NCBI GenBank assembly: GCA_003563855.1
Contig: PWTM01000225.1
Coordinates: 1-36,170 of the forward strand
Reading direction: 5' to 3'
Source of the DNA: PVC group bacterium
GTDB taxonomy: Bacteria > Verrucomicrobiota > Kiritimatiellia > PWTM01
DNA: 36,170 nucleotides
In this document: one piece after another, positions 1 through 8,839 of the stretch
How the letters are laid out: every line of letters begins with the position of its first letter
Numbering within the stretch: the first letter of the stretch is position 1
Notes under the pieces: model-generated
The model's database searches: none
What the model was told of the DNA's origin: nothing
Seen by the model: the letters and a program-made list of their open reading frames with translations, nothing else
Translations under genes and position numbers: made by a program

Positions 1-243
1 GCCGGGCGGCTTCGGCGGTACGTGGGCTCCGAGCTGCCGGTACTGGTGGACCGGCCCGCCCGCTCCGGCGAGGGGCCGGCCGGCGCCGGTTGGGTGGCGC
101 GCACCCGGTTCCAGGCCCCGGAGGTCGACGGCGTCACCTGGCTTCCTGAAGGCCGCGGGCTCCGGCCCGGGCGATTCGCGCGTGCGCGGATCGGCGCGGT
201 GCGCGGCGTCGATCTCGTTGCCGCCGATGCGCGGCCTGCGTGA
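1..243 (+). CDS. rimO: C-terminal TRAM-domain end of a MiaB/RimO-type methylthiotransferase (5' end outside window)
   Basis: Open frame from nt 1: AGRLRRYVGSELPVLVDRPA...GWVARTRFQAPEVDGVTWLP...LRPGRFARARIGAVRGVDLVA; the R(T)R..APEVDG.....PG.F..ARI....DLVA pattern resembles the RimO TRAM domain. Confidence 0.75.
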   Translation, partial: AGRLRRYVGSELPVLVDRPARSGEGPAGAGWVARTRFQAPEVDGVTWLPEGRGLRPGRFARARIGAVRGVDLVAADARPA

Positions 244-256
244 GCGCAGGGTCCGG

Positions 257-2182
257 TCACGAACCCCGGCGGCGTCGTCGGCCGAGCGCTTCGGCGCGCG
301 CCCGGGCCTGCGCGGCGGCCTCCTCCTCGCCGAGCGCGGCGCGCGCCTCGGCCAGCATCGCCCAGGCCTCGCGATGACGGGGGCGCCGCGCGACGACCGC
401 TTCGAGCCGCCGGGCGGCTTCGGCATGGCGGCCGATCCTGCCGAGGCTGTGCGCGCGCTGCAGCGGGGCCGAGATCATGCGTGGGGCCGCCTGTTCCACC
501 AGCCCGAGCACGTGTGCGGCCTCGCGGTGCCGTCCCATGGCGGAGAAGAAGAAGCCGGCACCAGCCAGGCGCGGCGTGAGCCGGGGCCGCCGGCCCTGCC
601 GGACCGCCGCCTCCGCCTCGCGGATGGCGGCCTCGAGCCGCGCCAGGCCGTCCGCCGATGCGTCCGCCGCGGCGTCCGCCGCGCCGGGCCGCACCAGTAC
701 GACCGTGACGCCGTCGACGTAGCCGATCTGCCAGCGGCCGGAGTTGACCATCCAGCGGGCGAGATCGGCGCCGCCGGGCCAGAGACAGGAGAGGATGGCG
801 GCGTCGAACGACCAGTCGTCCTCGAGCTCGTCCAGCGCCGCGGCCTCGCCGGCCAGCGCGCGATTGAGCGTCCGGTGGAGTTCCGGTTCGTTCAGGCCCC
901 GGCGAACATCCGCGAAGATGCGGCGTTCCGGGTGCGCCCATCGCAGGTAGCCCCCGTCGAACGGGAGGTTCAGCGCCCGTTCCGGGAATCCCTCCCGCCC
1001 GACGAACGCGGCCGCGGCGGCGGGGAACGGTTCGGTTTCCGCGTGCAGCCCGGGCCGCGCGAGGGTGCCCGCGGCACGATCGTAGGCGCCGCCGGCCAGG
1101 CCGCCGATGGAGAGCAGCGCCAGGACCGCGGCCGCGGCGGGACCGAGGCCGCGGACGGCGGGAAGCGGAAGGCGCAGGCGTGCGCGCAGCAGCTCGCCCG
1201 CGCTCCCGCCCGCGGCCTGAAGGCTCAGCGCAAGGAACGGAAGCGAGAGGACGGCGAAGAACGGCCGCAGGTAAGGCGTGCGCAGGGCGGCGATGGCCGT
1301 ACCCATGGCCAGGCCCGCGGGGATGGCCGGGAGTCGGCCCTTGTGCGCCACCAATCCGGCCGCGCCGAGCAGCAGGGCCAGGAGGAACAGGGGGGCATGG
1401 GGCAGCGAAAGGTAGAGCGGGGCCAGCGGGGAGGCGAGCGCGTCCGCCGCCGCGTCCGGCCGTGTGAGGCTGTGCCACGCGAGGCGGTGGAGCGCGATCC
1501 CGTAGGGGTTGACCAGCGTTACAACGGCCAGGCCGCCCGCCAGCGCGAGGCCGCGCATCGAGCCCGGCGCCTCGAAACCCGGTCGGCGCAGGGCAGGGGT
1601 GCGGGGCGCGCGACGCCCCAGCCAGGCCAGCAGCGCGATGGCCGGGCCGAGCAGGAAGGTGGGATGCATCTGCGTCCATAGCAGTTGGAGCGGGACCAGC
1701 AACGCCGCGAGCCGCCGGTCCGGCGGGCGATCCGCGAGCTGCCGGGCGAACAGGGCGGCCAGCAGGAGCGCCGGCGCCTGCGGGCCCGCCGGAGGGTGCG
1801 GAAGCAGAAGCCCGGCGGCCAGCAGGGCGGCGCCCGCAATGGCCGCCGGGCCGGCCCAGGCGCGGGCCGCGCGCATGAGCAGCGCGGCGGCGGCGACCAG
1901 CAGCGCGGCGTGGAGCAGCACGATCAGTGGCGCGCCGCCGATACGCCATAGCGCGAAGAGCGCGCGGTCGTAGAGCCAGGTGGCGTTGATCCAGGGCGCA
2001 TCGGCGTGCGTGAAGGTGAAGACATCGGTGCGGGGAAGCCCCGCGAGCGCGATCTGCCGGCCGGTGGCCAGGTGGCTCCAGAACGCCGGCCCGGCGATGG
2101 AACGCAGGCCGACCGCGAACAGGGTTGCGCCCGCCAGCCAGGGCACGACCGCGGTCCACCCGCGTTGCGACTCTTTGCTCAT
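257..2182 (-). CDS. Polytopic membrane protein with C-terminal TPR-like repeats
   Basis: 641-aa ORF with many hydrophobic segments and a C-terminal A/L/R-rich helical repeat region (RHREAAHVLGLVEQAAP...RHAEAARRLEAVVARRPRHREAWAMLAEARAALG). Confidence 0.75.
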   Translation of the reverse strand: MSKESQRGWTAVVPWLAGATLFAVGLRSIAGPAFWSHLATGRQIALAGLPRTDVFTFTHADAPWINATWLYDRALFALWRIGGAPLIVLLHAALLVAAAALLMRAARAWAGPAAIAGAALLAAGLLLPHPPAGPQAPALLLAALFARQLADRPPDRRLAALLVPLQLLWTQMHPTFLLGPAIALLAWLGRRAPRTPALRRPGFEAPGSMRGLALAGGLAVVTLVNPYGIALHRLAWHSLTRPDAAADALASPLAPLYLSLPHAPLFLLALLLGAAGLVAHKGRLPAIPAGLAMGTAIAALRTPYLRPFFAVLSLPFLALSLQAAGGSAGELLRARLRLPLPAVRGLGPAAAAVLALLSIGGLAGGAYDRAAGTLARPGLHAETEPFPAAAAAFVGREGFPERALNLPFDGGYLRWAHPERRIFADVRRGLNEPELHRTLNRALAGEAAALDELEDDWSFDAAILSCLWPGGADLARWMVNSGRWQIGYVDGVTVVLVRPGAADAAADASADGLARLEAAIREAEAAVRQGRRPRLTPRLAGAGFFFSAMGRHREAAHVLGLVEQAAPRMISAPLQRAHSLGRIGRHAEAARRLEAVVARRPRHREAWAMLAEARAALGEEEAAAQARARAEALGRRRRRGS

Positions 2183-2249
2183 GCCCGTTCCCCCCTGTCC
2201 GGTCCCGCCCGGGCGAACCGCGGGCGCGCGGGGATGCGTCGGGTCGTGG

Positions 2250-2957
2250 TCAGAACCGCAACGCGAACCCGAGCGCCAAGACCGGGAAGTACCGGATCCG
2301 GCGCAATTCCCGCTCCCCGTCGCGGCGCCGTCTCTCGAGTTCGGCCTCGAAAAGCGGGTTGTCGGCCGCCAGCCCGTCGGCCGAAGCGACCAGATCGATC
2401 CGCTCGAGGAACATCACCCCGGCATCGCCGAAGAACATCCACCGCCGCCGCCCGCCCAGCGGGCGTCCGAATCCGAGCCCGGCATAGCCCACGCCGGCAT
2501 TCTTCGGGTCCGCGCGGGCCGATATCGTTCCGATCTCTTCCGGGGTCAGCGACAGGGGCCCCCATTGCCGGCGTTCCCGAGGGGTGGCGGTGCCCTCGAG
2601 GTACAGGCCGTGGTGGACCCAGCCCGCGCTGAGGCGGAAGGCGTTGCCGAACGGATGGACATCGACGAGCAGGCTGACGGGCCGCGCGCGGAAGGCCGCG
2701 TCGAAGTTCAGGTTGTCCTGCGTTGCCCGGTAGCGGACGCCGATCTGCGAGGCATGCGCCCGCACGCCGACGAACCGCGTGAGGCCGCCGGAGACCTGCA
2801 CACCGGGCCCGGTCGTGCCGACCCGCGCGCCGACCGTGACCCGTCCGCGCCGCGGCGCCGCGTCCGCGGCGACCGCGGAAAGCAGAACGAAGACGGCGGC
2901 GACCGCGCTCCCGCCGATCCCCGGCCAACCGCGTTTGCTGCTCAAACCCGCGCTCAT
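2250..2957 (-). CDS. Outer-membrane beta-barrel-like protein
   Basis: Signal peptide (GGSAVAAVFVLLSAVAADA), alternating beta pattern, terminal aromatic residue (ALGFALRF). Confidence 0.65.
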   Translation of the reverse strand: MSAGLSSKRGWPGIGGSAVAAVFVLLSAVAADAAPRRGRVTVGARVGTTGPGVQVSGGLTRFVGVRAHASQIGVRYRATQDNLNFDAAFRARPVSLLVDVHPFGNAFRLSAGWVHHGLYLEGTATPRERRQWGPLSLTPEEIGTISARADPKNAGVGYAGLGFGRPLGGRRRWMFFGDAGVMFLERIDLVASADGLAADNPLFEAELERRRRDGERELRRIRYFPVLALGFALRF

Positions 2958-3055
2958 CGCCCGGAGCCTAGCGCGCCGGCCCGCCCGCGTCAACGCGTCG
3001 GCCCTTGCCGAAGCGGGGCGATGGCGCGAGGATGGGCCCGGGTAAGGAGGAGCTC

Positions 3056-3550
3056 GTGGATCGTGTCGCCGTCCTGATCGACGCCCGGAACGTCTTCGCG
3101 CGACCGTTGCTCGAGGCGTTTCTCGAAGCCGCCCGCGACCGCGTGGACCTCGCCGTGGCCGTCGTGGTCGAGACGCGTCCCGCAGGCTGGCGGGCGCGGC
3201 TCTGGACCGCGGCCACGGCAGGCGCCCTGCGCCGGTTCAACCCCGATGCCGCCGTGCGGTTCTGCTCCACAGGCCGGGTGCGCCGCCTTTGCCGCCGGTA
3301 CGGCGCCGTCTTCCTCCACACCCCGGCGCGGGCCGTCGCGACGCCCGCGTTCGGCGACCGGTTGCGGGGCGCGCTCCGCGCGAATGTCCTTCTCTCGATC
3401 GGCTGCCTTGTCCCGCTGCCGGGCCGCTTCATCGACGGGCGACGCGGCTCTGCCACCTGCCGCGGCCCTGGTATGCCCTCGCGGCCCCCCTGCTGCGCGG
3501 CCGCCGCTAGGGGGCGTTTTGGGCTGGACAAACAGGCGTCCGTTGGGTAG
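3056..3550 (+). pseudogene. Truncated formyltransferase-like N-terminal fragment
   Basis: VDRVAVLIDARNVFARPLLEAFLEAARDRVDLAVAVVVETRP...YGAVFLHTPARAVATPAFGDRLRGALRANVLLSIGCLVPLPGRFIDG resembles the N-terminal half of formyltransferases; the HN..LLP catalytic region is absent. Confidence 0.35.
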
Positions 3551-3623
3551 CCACAGACTCGGGCTCGGTCCCGGTGCGTTCTTCGTCCCCGGCAACCGAG
3601 TCTGCCAACCAGGGGGGCAGGCG

Positions 3624-3905
3624 ATGCGCTACCGACACAGCAGCGGAATTCACGGCCAGACCGTCGGCGAGGAGCGCATGCTCTTCGACGACGCGGCCGA
3701 CGCGGTTCACGTCCTCAATGGAACCGCGGCCTTTATATGGGACTGCCTTCGCAAACCCGCTTCGGCGCACGGCATCGAGGTGCGGCTGCACGAGGTGTAC
3801 GACCTGCACGACGTGCCGGACGTGTCGGACATGATCGCCCGCACACTGGCGGACTTTCTGGATCGAGGCATCATCGAGCCGGTTCCGGACGAGGGCCACC
3901 CCTGA
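3624..3905 (+). CDS. PqqD family peptide-binding protein (RRE-like)
   Basis: MRYRHSSGIHGQTVGEERMLFDDAADAVHVLNGTAAFIWDCLRKP...DVSDMIARTLADFLDRGIIEPV: PqqD-like core (..LFD...VHVLN.TAAFIWDCL...). Confidence 0.8.
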   Translation: MRYRHSSGIHGQTVGEERMLFDDAADAVHVLNGTAAFIWDCLRKPASAHGIEVRLHEVYDLHDVPDVSDMIARTLADFLDRGIIEPVPDEGHP

Positions 3906-3914
3906 AGCGAATTC

Positions 3915-4319
3915 GGGCGCATCTCACTTCTGGCGGTCTCTGCCCGAAAGGCCTCGCGGCGGCTATCTTAGCATGTGCGCATGGCCATGCGTCGGCGCAC
4001 GAAAGGCGGACGGAGACGATTCTGCTTGCCCCGACTCGGTGGAGTTCGCGGCAAAGATAGCGTTGGAGTTCGTCTCGCCGGAGTTGTCGAGGCAATTAAC
4101 GAAGGAGGACGACCTTCAAACGCCTGGTGGGCGCTTCCGTATAGGAATGGATTCTCGTGCGGAAACGACATTGCGACCATTCTTCCCACGATTAACTACG
4201 GCGTCAACTTCCTCCTAAACTCCACCGGATCTAACGTGTCCGTCAACGTTGCCGCGAACTACATCGGCTCCCATGCCCCGTCCATGCGGGTGTTGCACCG
4301 CCCGAAGTGAGATGCGCCC
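3915..4319 (+). mobile_element. MITE-like element copy A, 405 bp
   Basis: Perfect 16-bp terminal inverted repeats GGGCGCATCTCACTTC...GAAGTGAGATGCGCCC; flanks AGCGAATTC/GGCGAATTC (9 bp, 8/9 identical); near-identical to 23526-23930. Confidence 0.9.
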
Positions 4320-4335
4320 GGCGAATTCCCGGGGC

Positions 4336-4364
4336 TTGACAGACGACCGACTTAACGGTAGAGG
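4336..4364 (+). promoter_or_regulatory. Candidate sigma70-type promoter of peptide gene 1
   Basis: TTGACA (4336-4341), 17-nt spacer, TAGAGG (4359-4364), 57 nt upstream of ATG 4422. Confidence 0.45.
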
Positions 4365-4421
4365 TTGAATGTGATCGGCGTCCGGGCGTCCGGGCGTAAC
4401 GAAGAAAGGCGGGGGGTGGCC

Positions 4422-4607
4422 ATGAACAGGAAGAAGCGGTTCGAGCCGCCGGTGATCTTGACCTACCGGCGCGAGGAACTGGTCGTAGAGACCGTGTTCA
4501 CCGGAGAGGATCCGTCGGAAGTCCTGGTCAGCGATCGGTGCCTGAAAAGGGACGTCCGCCCGGCCCGGGGTTGCGCGGTTCTGGATGCCGTGCTCCGCGT
4601 CGCCTGA
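4422..4607 (+). CDS. Leader-like short peptide 1 with C-terminal S74-start-like segment
   Basis: MNRKKRFEPPVILTYRREELVVETVFTGEDPSEVLVSDRCLKRDVRPARGCAVLDAVLRVA; N-terminal block shared with 10642-10758 and 16389-16514. Confidence 0.75.
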   Translation: MNRKKRFEPPVILTYRREELVVETVFTGEDPSEVLVSDRCLKRDVRPARGCAVLDAVLRVA

Positions 4608-4791
4608 CGGTGGCCGCGGTTCGCCTGTGAAGCGAACGCGCCGCGATGGGGTACGGCCGGTTGCCGGGATTTCCCGCGGCGCGGAGGGTGGATTTCTCCC
4701 CGAGGTTCCAGTGCCGGACGCGGCGAAGGTCTTCGCGGAACTCGGGCTCGGCACGGGGGAAGGTTCGGTTCATCCCGCGGATTCTTGCGGC

Positions 4792-4947
4792 ATGACACTC
4801 GGCGCCCTGCAGGAGCTTCTGGTGCGGGTCGAACGCCAGCGTCGGGCGATCCACCGTCTCTCGGCCCGTGTGGACCGGCTTCGCGCGGCGGAGTCCCGCC
4901 CGGTCCCATCGGCGACCGCGCGGGGAAGGGGGGCGGCCCGGCGATGA
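4792..4947 (+). CDS. Short coiled-coil-like protein
   Basis: MTLGALQELLVRVERQRRAIHRLSARVDRLRAAESRP...; its TGA overlaps the next ATG (ATGA at 4944-4947), suggesting coupling. Confidence 0.4.
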   Translation: MTLGALQELLVRVERQRRAIHRLSARVDRLRAAESRPVPSATARGRGAARR

Positions 4948-5342
4948 AGCGTCCGCAGTCCCGCACGCCGAAGGGGCCGGCCCGCACCGCGGTCGACCCG
5001 GCCGATATCCTGGAGCGGCTGGCTCGGCTTCGCATCCAGACGTGGAGTTACACCTTCGAGCCCGGGGTCCGCCACATCGGGCCGATGGCGCAGGAGTTCG
5101 CGGAGGTATTCGGCCTGGGCGGGGACGCCCGCCGGATCCGGCTGAACGACGCGATCGGTATCGCCTTTGCCGCGATCCGCGGCCTGCACGCGATGCTCGA
5201 GGAGAACGAGGCCCGGTTGACTGCGCTGCGCGCGGAACTGGAAGCGCTCCGCGGCGGCGTGCCGCGCCCGGGGCCCGGGAACATGGGCGGCGCCGGGCGC
5301 CGCGGCGGGAAGAAGCGCGCGCCTGGCGCGCCGCCCACCTGA
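4944..5342 (+). CDS. S74-type intramolecular-chaperone-like domain protein
   Basis: VDPADILERLARLRIQTWSYTFEPGVRHIGPMAQEFAEVFGLGGDARRIRLNDAIGIAFAAIRGLHAMLEENEARL matches the Peptidase_S74 pattern (ILERL..L.I.TW.Y....VRHIGPMAQ.F...FGLG......D..G.A.AAI.GL). Confidence 0.75.
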   Translation: MKRPQSRTPKGPARTAVDPADILERLARLRIQTWSYTFEPGVRHIGPMAQEFAEVFGLGGDARRIRLNDAIGIAFAAIRGLHAMLEENEARLTALRAELEALRGGVPRPGPGNMGGAGRRGGKKRAPGAPPT

Positions 5343-5349
5343 GGCCGAC

Positions 5350-6177
5350 GTGCCGATGGGAGAGCCCCACGTCCGTTCGGTTGAGGTTCGGTCGCCCGCT
5401 TCGCTTCCGGAGGCGATGGCGAAACTGGTCGCCGACCTGGACCCGGGCCTCCCGGCGGAATTCGCAGGCCGGCGCGTGCTGCTGAAGGCCAACTTCAACA
5501 GCCCGCACCGCTATCCGGCGACGAGCGCGCCCGAAGCGCTCGCGGCGCTGGTCGCGCTGCTGCGCTCCGCCGGGGCGGCGGAGATTCGCATCGGGGACAG
5601 TTGCGGACTGCGCTGGGCGCCGGCGGCGCGCGTGGCCGAGGCCCTGGGTGTGCCGGCGCTCGCCGCGCGGCTGGGCGTGGAATGGGTCGATTTCGATGCC
5701 GGCCCCTGGGTGGACGTGCCGGTCGGCGGGCGCTTCTTCCCGAAGGTCCGCCTCGCGGAGGCGGCGGTCCGGGCCGAGTGCATCGTCTACTGCTGCTGCG
5801 TGAAGACGCATCCGGCGGCCCGCTTCTCGGCGAGCCTGAAGCATGCGATCGGGTTCCTCGCGCCCGAGCAGCGCGCGGCGATGCACCGCGGTGACATGGC
5901 GGAGCGGATCGCGGAGATCAACGCCGCGGTCACGCCCCGCCTCGTCGTGGCCGACGCCCGCAAGTGCTTCGCGGCCGGCGGTCCCGCGGTCGGCTGGGTA
6001 CGGCGGTCGGGCCTGCTGCTGGCCTCGGCCGACCGGGTCGCGCTGGACTGCGAAGCCGTGCGCATCCTGCGCGGGTTCCGTCCGCGGCTGCACCGGTTGG
6101 CGGCCGATCCCGAGGACGAGCCGCAGATCCGCGCGGCCCGTGCGCTGCGCCTCGCCCCGGCGGGCGGCGGCTCGTGA
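5350..6177 (+). CDS. DUF362 family protein
   Basis: RRVLLKANFNSPHRYPATSAPEALAALVALLRSAGAAEIRIGDSCG...CIVYCCCVKTHPAARFSASLKHAIGFL resembles DUF362. Confidence 0.75.
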   Translation: MPMGEPHVRSVEVRSPASLPEAMAKLVADLDPGLPAEFAGRRVLLKANFNSPHRYPATSAPEALAALVALLRSAGAAEIRIGDSCGLRWAPAARVAEALGVPALAARLGVEWVDFDAGPWVDVPVGGRFFPKVRLAEAAVRAECIVYCCCVKTHPAARFSASLKHAIGFLAPEQRAAMHRGDMAERIAEINAAVTPRLVVADARKCFAAGGPAVGWVRRSGLLLASADRVALDCEAVRILRGFRPRLHRLAADPEDEPQIRAARALRLAPAGGGS

Positions 6178-7616
6178 ACGTCGCGCTCGTCGAGCTCGCG
6201 CCGCGTTCGCGCCTGCTGCGGGTTCCGCTCTGGTGGCCGGTCTACCTGCCCCAGCTCGCGGCCGTGCTGCGCGCCGGCGGGCACGCGGTCGAGATCCTGG
6301 AGCCGTGGGCGGACGGACCGGAGAGCGCCGCGCCGGAGCGGCTTTCCCGCGCGCTGCGCACGCGGCCGCCGGACCTGGTCGTCTTCGACGCCGGGGCGGA
6401 AGGGTGGGGCGCCCTGCGCGCCTGCGCCCGCGCAGCCCGGGCGACGGCGCCGTCCGCCCGATTGCTGGCCGGCGGCCGGTACGTTTCGCCGTGGCCGGCC
6501 GGCATCCTGGAACACGCGCCGGAATTGGATGCCTCGCTCGTCGGCGAGTCCGAACGCGCCGTCGAGGCGCTGGCGGACGGCGCCCCGCCGGCGTCGGTGG
6601 CCGGGGTCCACGTCCGCGGCGCCACGGCCGCGCAACCTTCGGCGCCGGTGCCCGATCTCGATGCGCTGCCGTTCCCGGCCTGGGATCTCCTGGACCTGCC
6701 GTACTACGCGCGGCGGACGCCGCGCGTGATCCCCTGCCTCCCGCTCCGGACCGCGACGTTGCAGAGCGCGCGCGGGTGCTCGGGCGCGTGCCGCTTCTGC
6801 GTCGAGGGCCGCCTGCACGCGCGGCCGCACCGGTTTCACGGCGCGGCCTACGTGGTCGAGGCGGTGGAACGGCTGGCGGTCACCCACGGCATCGAGGCGC
6901 TGTACTTCTCCGACGAGAGCTTCCTCGCCGACCGCGCGCGCGTCGCCGGGCTCTGCGAGGCCCTGTTGCGGAGCCCGGTCGCGCGGCGGCTGCGCTGGGC
7001 GGCCCAGGTGCGCGCGGACACGGTGGATGCCGAAATCCTGGCGCTGATGCGCCGGGCCGGCTGCGTCCAGCTCGAGTTCGGCGTCGAGAGCGGATCGGAC
7101 CGGATGCTGGCCGCCCTGGGCAAGGGGCTCGATGCCGCGCGGAACCGCACCGCGCTGCGGCTTGCGCGCGCAGCCGGCATTCGCTCGCTGGCCTACGTCA
7201 TGGTGGGCCTGCCGGACGAGACGCGCGAGGATCTCGCATGCACCCGCCGGTTCCTCGCCGAGGCCCGTCCGGATGTCGTCCGCCTCAACCCGTACATGAT
7301 CCTCCCCGGCACCCCGCTGGCGGGCCGGCTGGCGGCGGAAGGCCGAATTCCGCCGGACGGACCCGGCGGCGCCGATCGGGCGCTGACCGCGTTGTCCGGC
7401 GAGGCGACGAACGTCACCGCGATGCCACTCGGGGAGCTGCGTGCGGCGGTCCGACAGCTCGAACGCGAGGCGGTGCTCGCCCGGCTCGCGCGGGATTTCC
7501 TCGTTCACAATCCGCCCTGGGCGCTGGCGCGCTACTTCCGGGTGCGCGCGGTGCCGGCCTGGATCCGGCACAGGCGGCGCGGGCCGGGCGCGCGACCGGC
7601 GCCACTCCGCGGCTGA
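6174..7616 (+). CDS. B12-binding-type radical SAM protein
   Basis: GTG start overlaps upstream TGA. CxxxCxxC motif SARGCSGACRFC; N-terminal half LPQLAAVLRAGGHAVEILE...; VQLEFGVESGSDRML. Confidence 0.85.
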   Translation: MNVALVELAPRSRLLRVPLWWPVYLPQLAAVLRAGGHAVEILEPWADGPESAAPERLSRALRTRPPDLVVFDAGAEGWGALRACARAARATAPSARLLAGGRYVSPWPAGILEHAPELDASLVGESERAVEALADGAPPASVAGVHVRGATAAQPSAPVPDLDALPFPAWDLLDLPYYARRTPRVIPCLPLRTATLQSARGCSGACRFCVEGRLHARPHRFHGAAYVVEAVERLAVTHGIEALYFSDESFLADRARVAGLCEALLRSPVARRLRWAAQVRADTVDAEILALMRRAGCVQLEFGVESGSDRMLAALGKGLDAARNRTALRLARAAGIRSLAYVMVGLPDETREDLACTRRFLAEARPDVVRLNPYMILPGTPLAGRLAAEGRIPPDGPGGADRALTALSGEATNVTAMPLGELRAAVRQLEREAVLARLARDFLVHNPPWALARYFRVRAVPAWIRHRRRGPGARPAPLRG

Positions 7617-7648
7617 CGAATGCAGGCGGCATCGCTATCGTCCGGACG

Positions 7649-8839
7649 ATGAGTACACGGGAGGAACTGGAGAGCGTTGACCTGGCGCCCGGCGCGCGCG
7701 CCGAGGCGGCGGCGCGCTGCACCGCGACATTCGACTTCGCGATACTCGGCGGCCGGGTGCGGCTGCGCACCAATGTGCCGGACGTCCTGGGCGGCTTCCT
7801 TCGCACCTACGCGACGTTTGCGCAGCCGACCGATTCGGCCGCGCCGGCCGACCTCGAGATCGTCGCGGTCCGGCCGCCGGGCGCCGGACCCGAACTGCTC
7901 TTCCTGGCGCGCGACCGCGCCTACCGGACGGCGTATCCGCGGCTGGTCGCGGATCCCGAACCGGTGATCGAGTATCTCGCAGTCACCCACAACCGGTCCC
8001 ATTACCTGGTCCACGCCGGCTGCGTCAGCCGGGCCGGCCGCGGCCTCGCGATCGCCGGCGCTTCGCGCATGGGCAAGACCACGCTCACCGCCTTCCTCGT
8101 CGCGCGCGGCTTCCGCTACCTCTCCGACGAGGTCGCGCCCGTCTCGCGTGCCGACGGAACCCTCTCGCCCTATCCGCTCGCGCTGGGCATCCGGGCCGGT
8201 CCCGCCTCGGCCCTGGTCGCAGACCTGCCGTACACGGAGTTCGTCAGCGAGACGGACCGGAAGGCGATGGTGAACGCCTGCGACTTCACGCCGGCCATCG
8301 CGCAGGCGCCCGTGCCGCTGCACGCGGTTGTGTTCCTCACGAACCGGGTGGCGCCCGACGTTCGTACGCCGCACCGCTTCGACGGCAAGGCGTCCGTGTG
8401 GTTCAACGCGATGAACCCGGCGTTCCGCGCCGCGGTGCTCGAGCGGACGGGGTCGGAACGGCTGGCCGAGCGCAGCATCGGAGACCAGGTTCACGTACTG
8501 ACCCTGCGCAGCCGCGCGCCCGACGGCTTCCTGGACGCGCTGCGGGCCGTGGCCCGGACGCACGGCATCGGGATCGTATGGATGCAGGTCGAAGATCTCG
8601 ATCCCGCCGACTTCGATGCGGCGCCGCGTCTATTGCGGCTCCCCATCGCGGTTGGACTGGTCGAGCTGATCAAGAAGCTCCCGTCCAGCCAGAAGGCCGA
8701 GCTTGTGCGGACGCAGTTCGGCGGGCGGATGACGGGCCTCGTCGGGGAACTCGCGCGGCGGGTCGGCCACGCGGCCTTCTACAAGCTCTCGCCGGGCCGG
8801 CTGGAAGCCATGGTCGAAACGCTCGAGCGCCTCGCATGA
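7649..8839 (+). CDS. HPr-kinase/phosphorylase-like (HprK-like) protein
   Basis: YLVHAGCVSRAGRGLAIAGASRMGKTTLTAFLVARGFRYLSDEVAPV: HprK-like P-loop and downstream motif. Confidence 0.75.
   Translation: MSTREELESVDLAPGARAEAAARCTATFDFAILGGRVRLRTNVPDVLGGFLRTYATFAQPTDSAAPADLEIVAVRPPGAGPELLFLARDRAYRTAYPRLVADPEPVIEYLAVTHNRSHYLVHAGCVSRAGRGLAIAGASRMGKTTLTAFLVARGFRYLSDEVAPVSRADGTLSPYPLALGIRAGPASALVADLPYTEFVSETDRKAMVNACDFTPAIAQAPVPLHAVVFLTNRVAPDVRTPHRFDGKASVWFNAMNPAFRAAVLERTGSERLAERSIGDQVHVLTLRSRAPDGFLDALRAVARTHGIGIVWMQVEDLDPADFDAAPRLLRLPIAVGLVELIKKLPSSQKAELVRTQFGGRMTGLVGELARRVGHAAFYKLSPGRLEAMVETLERLA

Noticed and set aside
406-440. Extra RFEPP match (RFEPPGGFGMAADPAEAV)
   Set aside because: Lies antisense within the 257-2182 gene and lacks the rest of the leader block.
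182-1681. 499-aa plus-strand ORF
   Set aside because: Antisense to the 641-aa membrane protein 257-2182; R/G/A-rich, typical of GC-rich shadow frames.
4792-5342. Prophage tail-fibre region from the S74-like domain
   Set aside because: No other phage structural, lysis or integration genes nearby.
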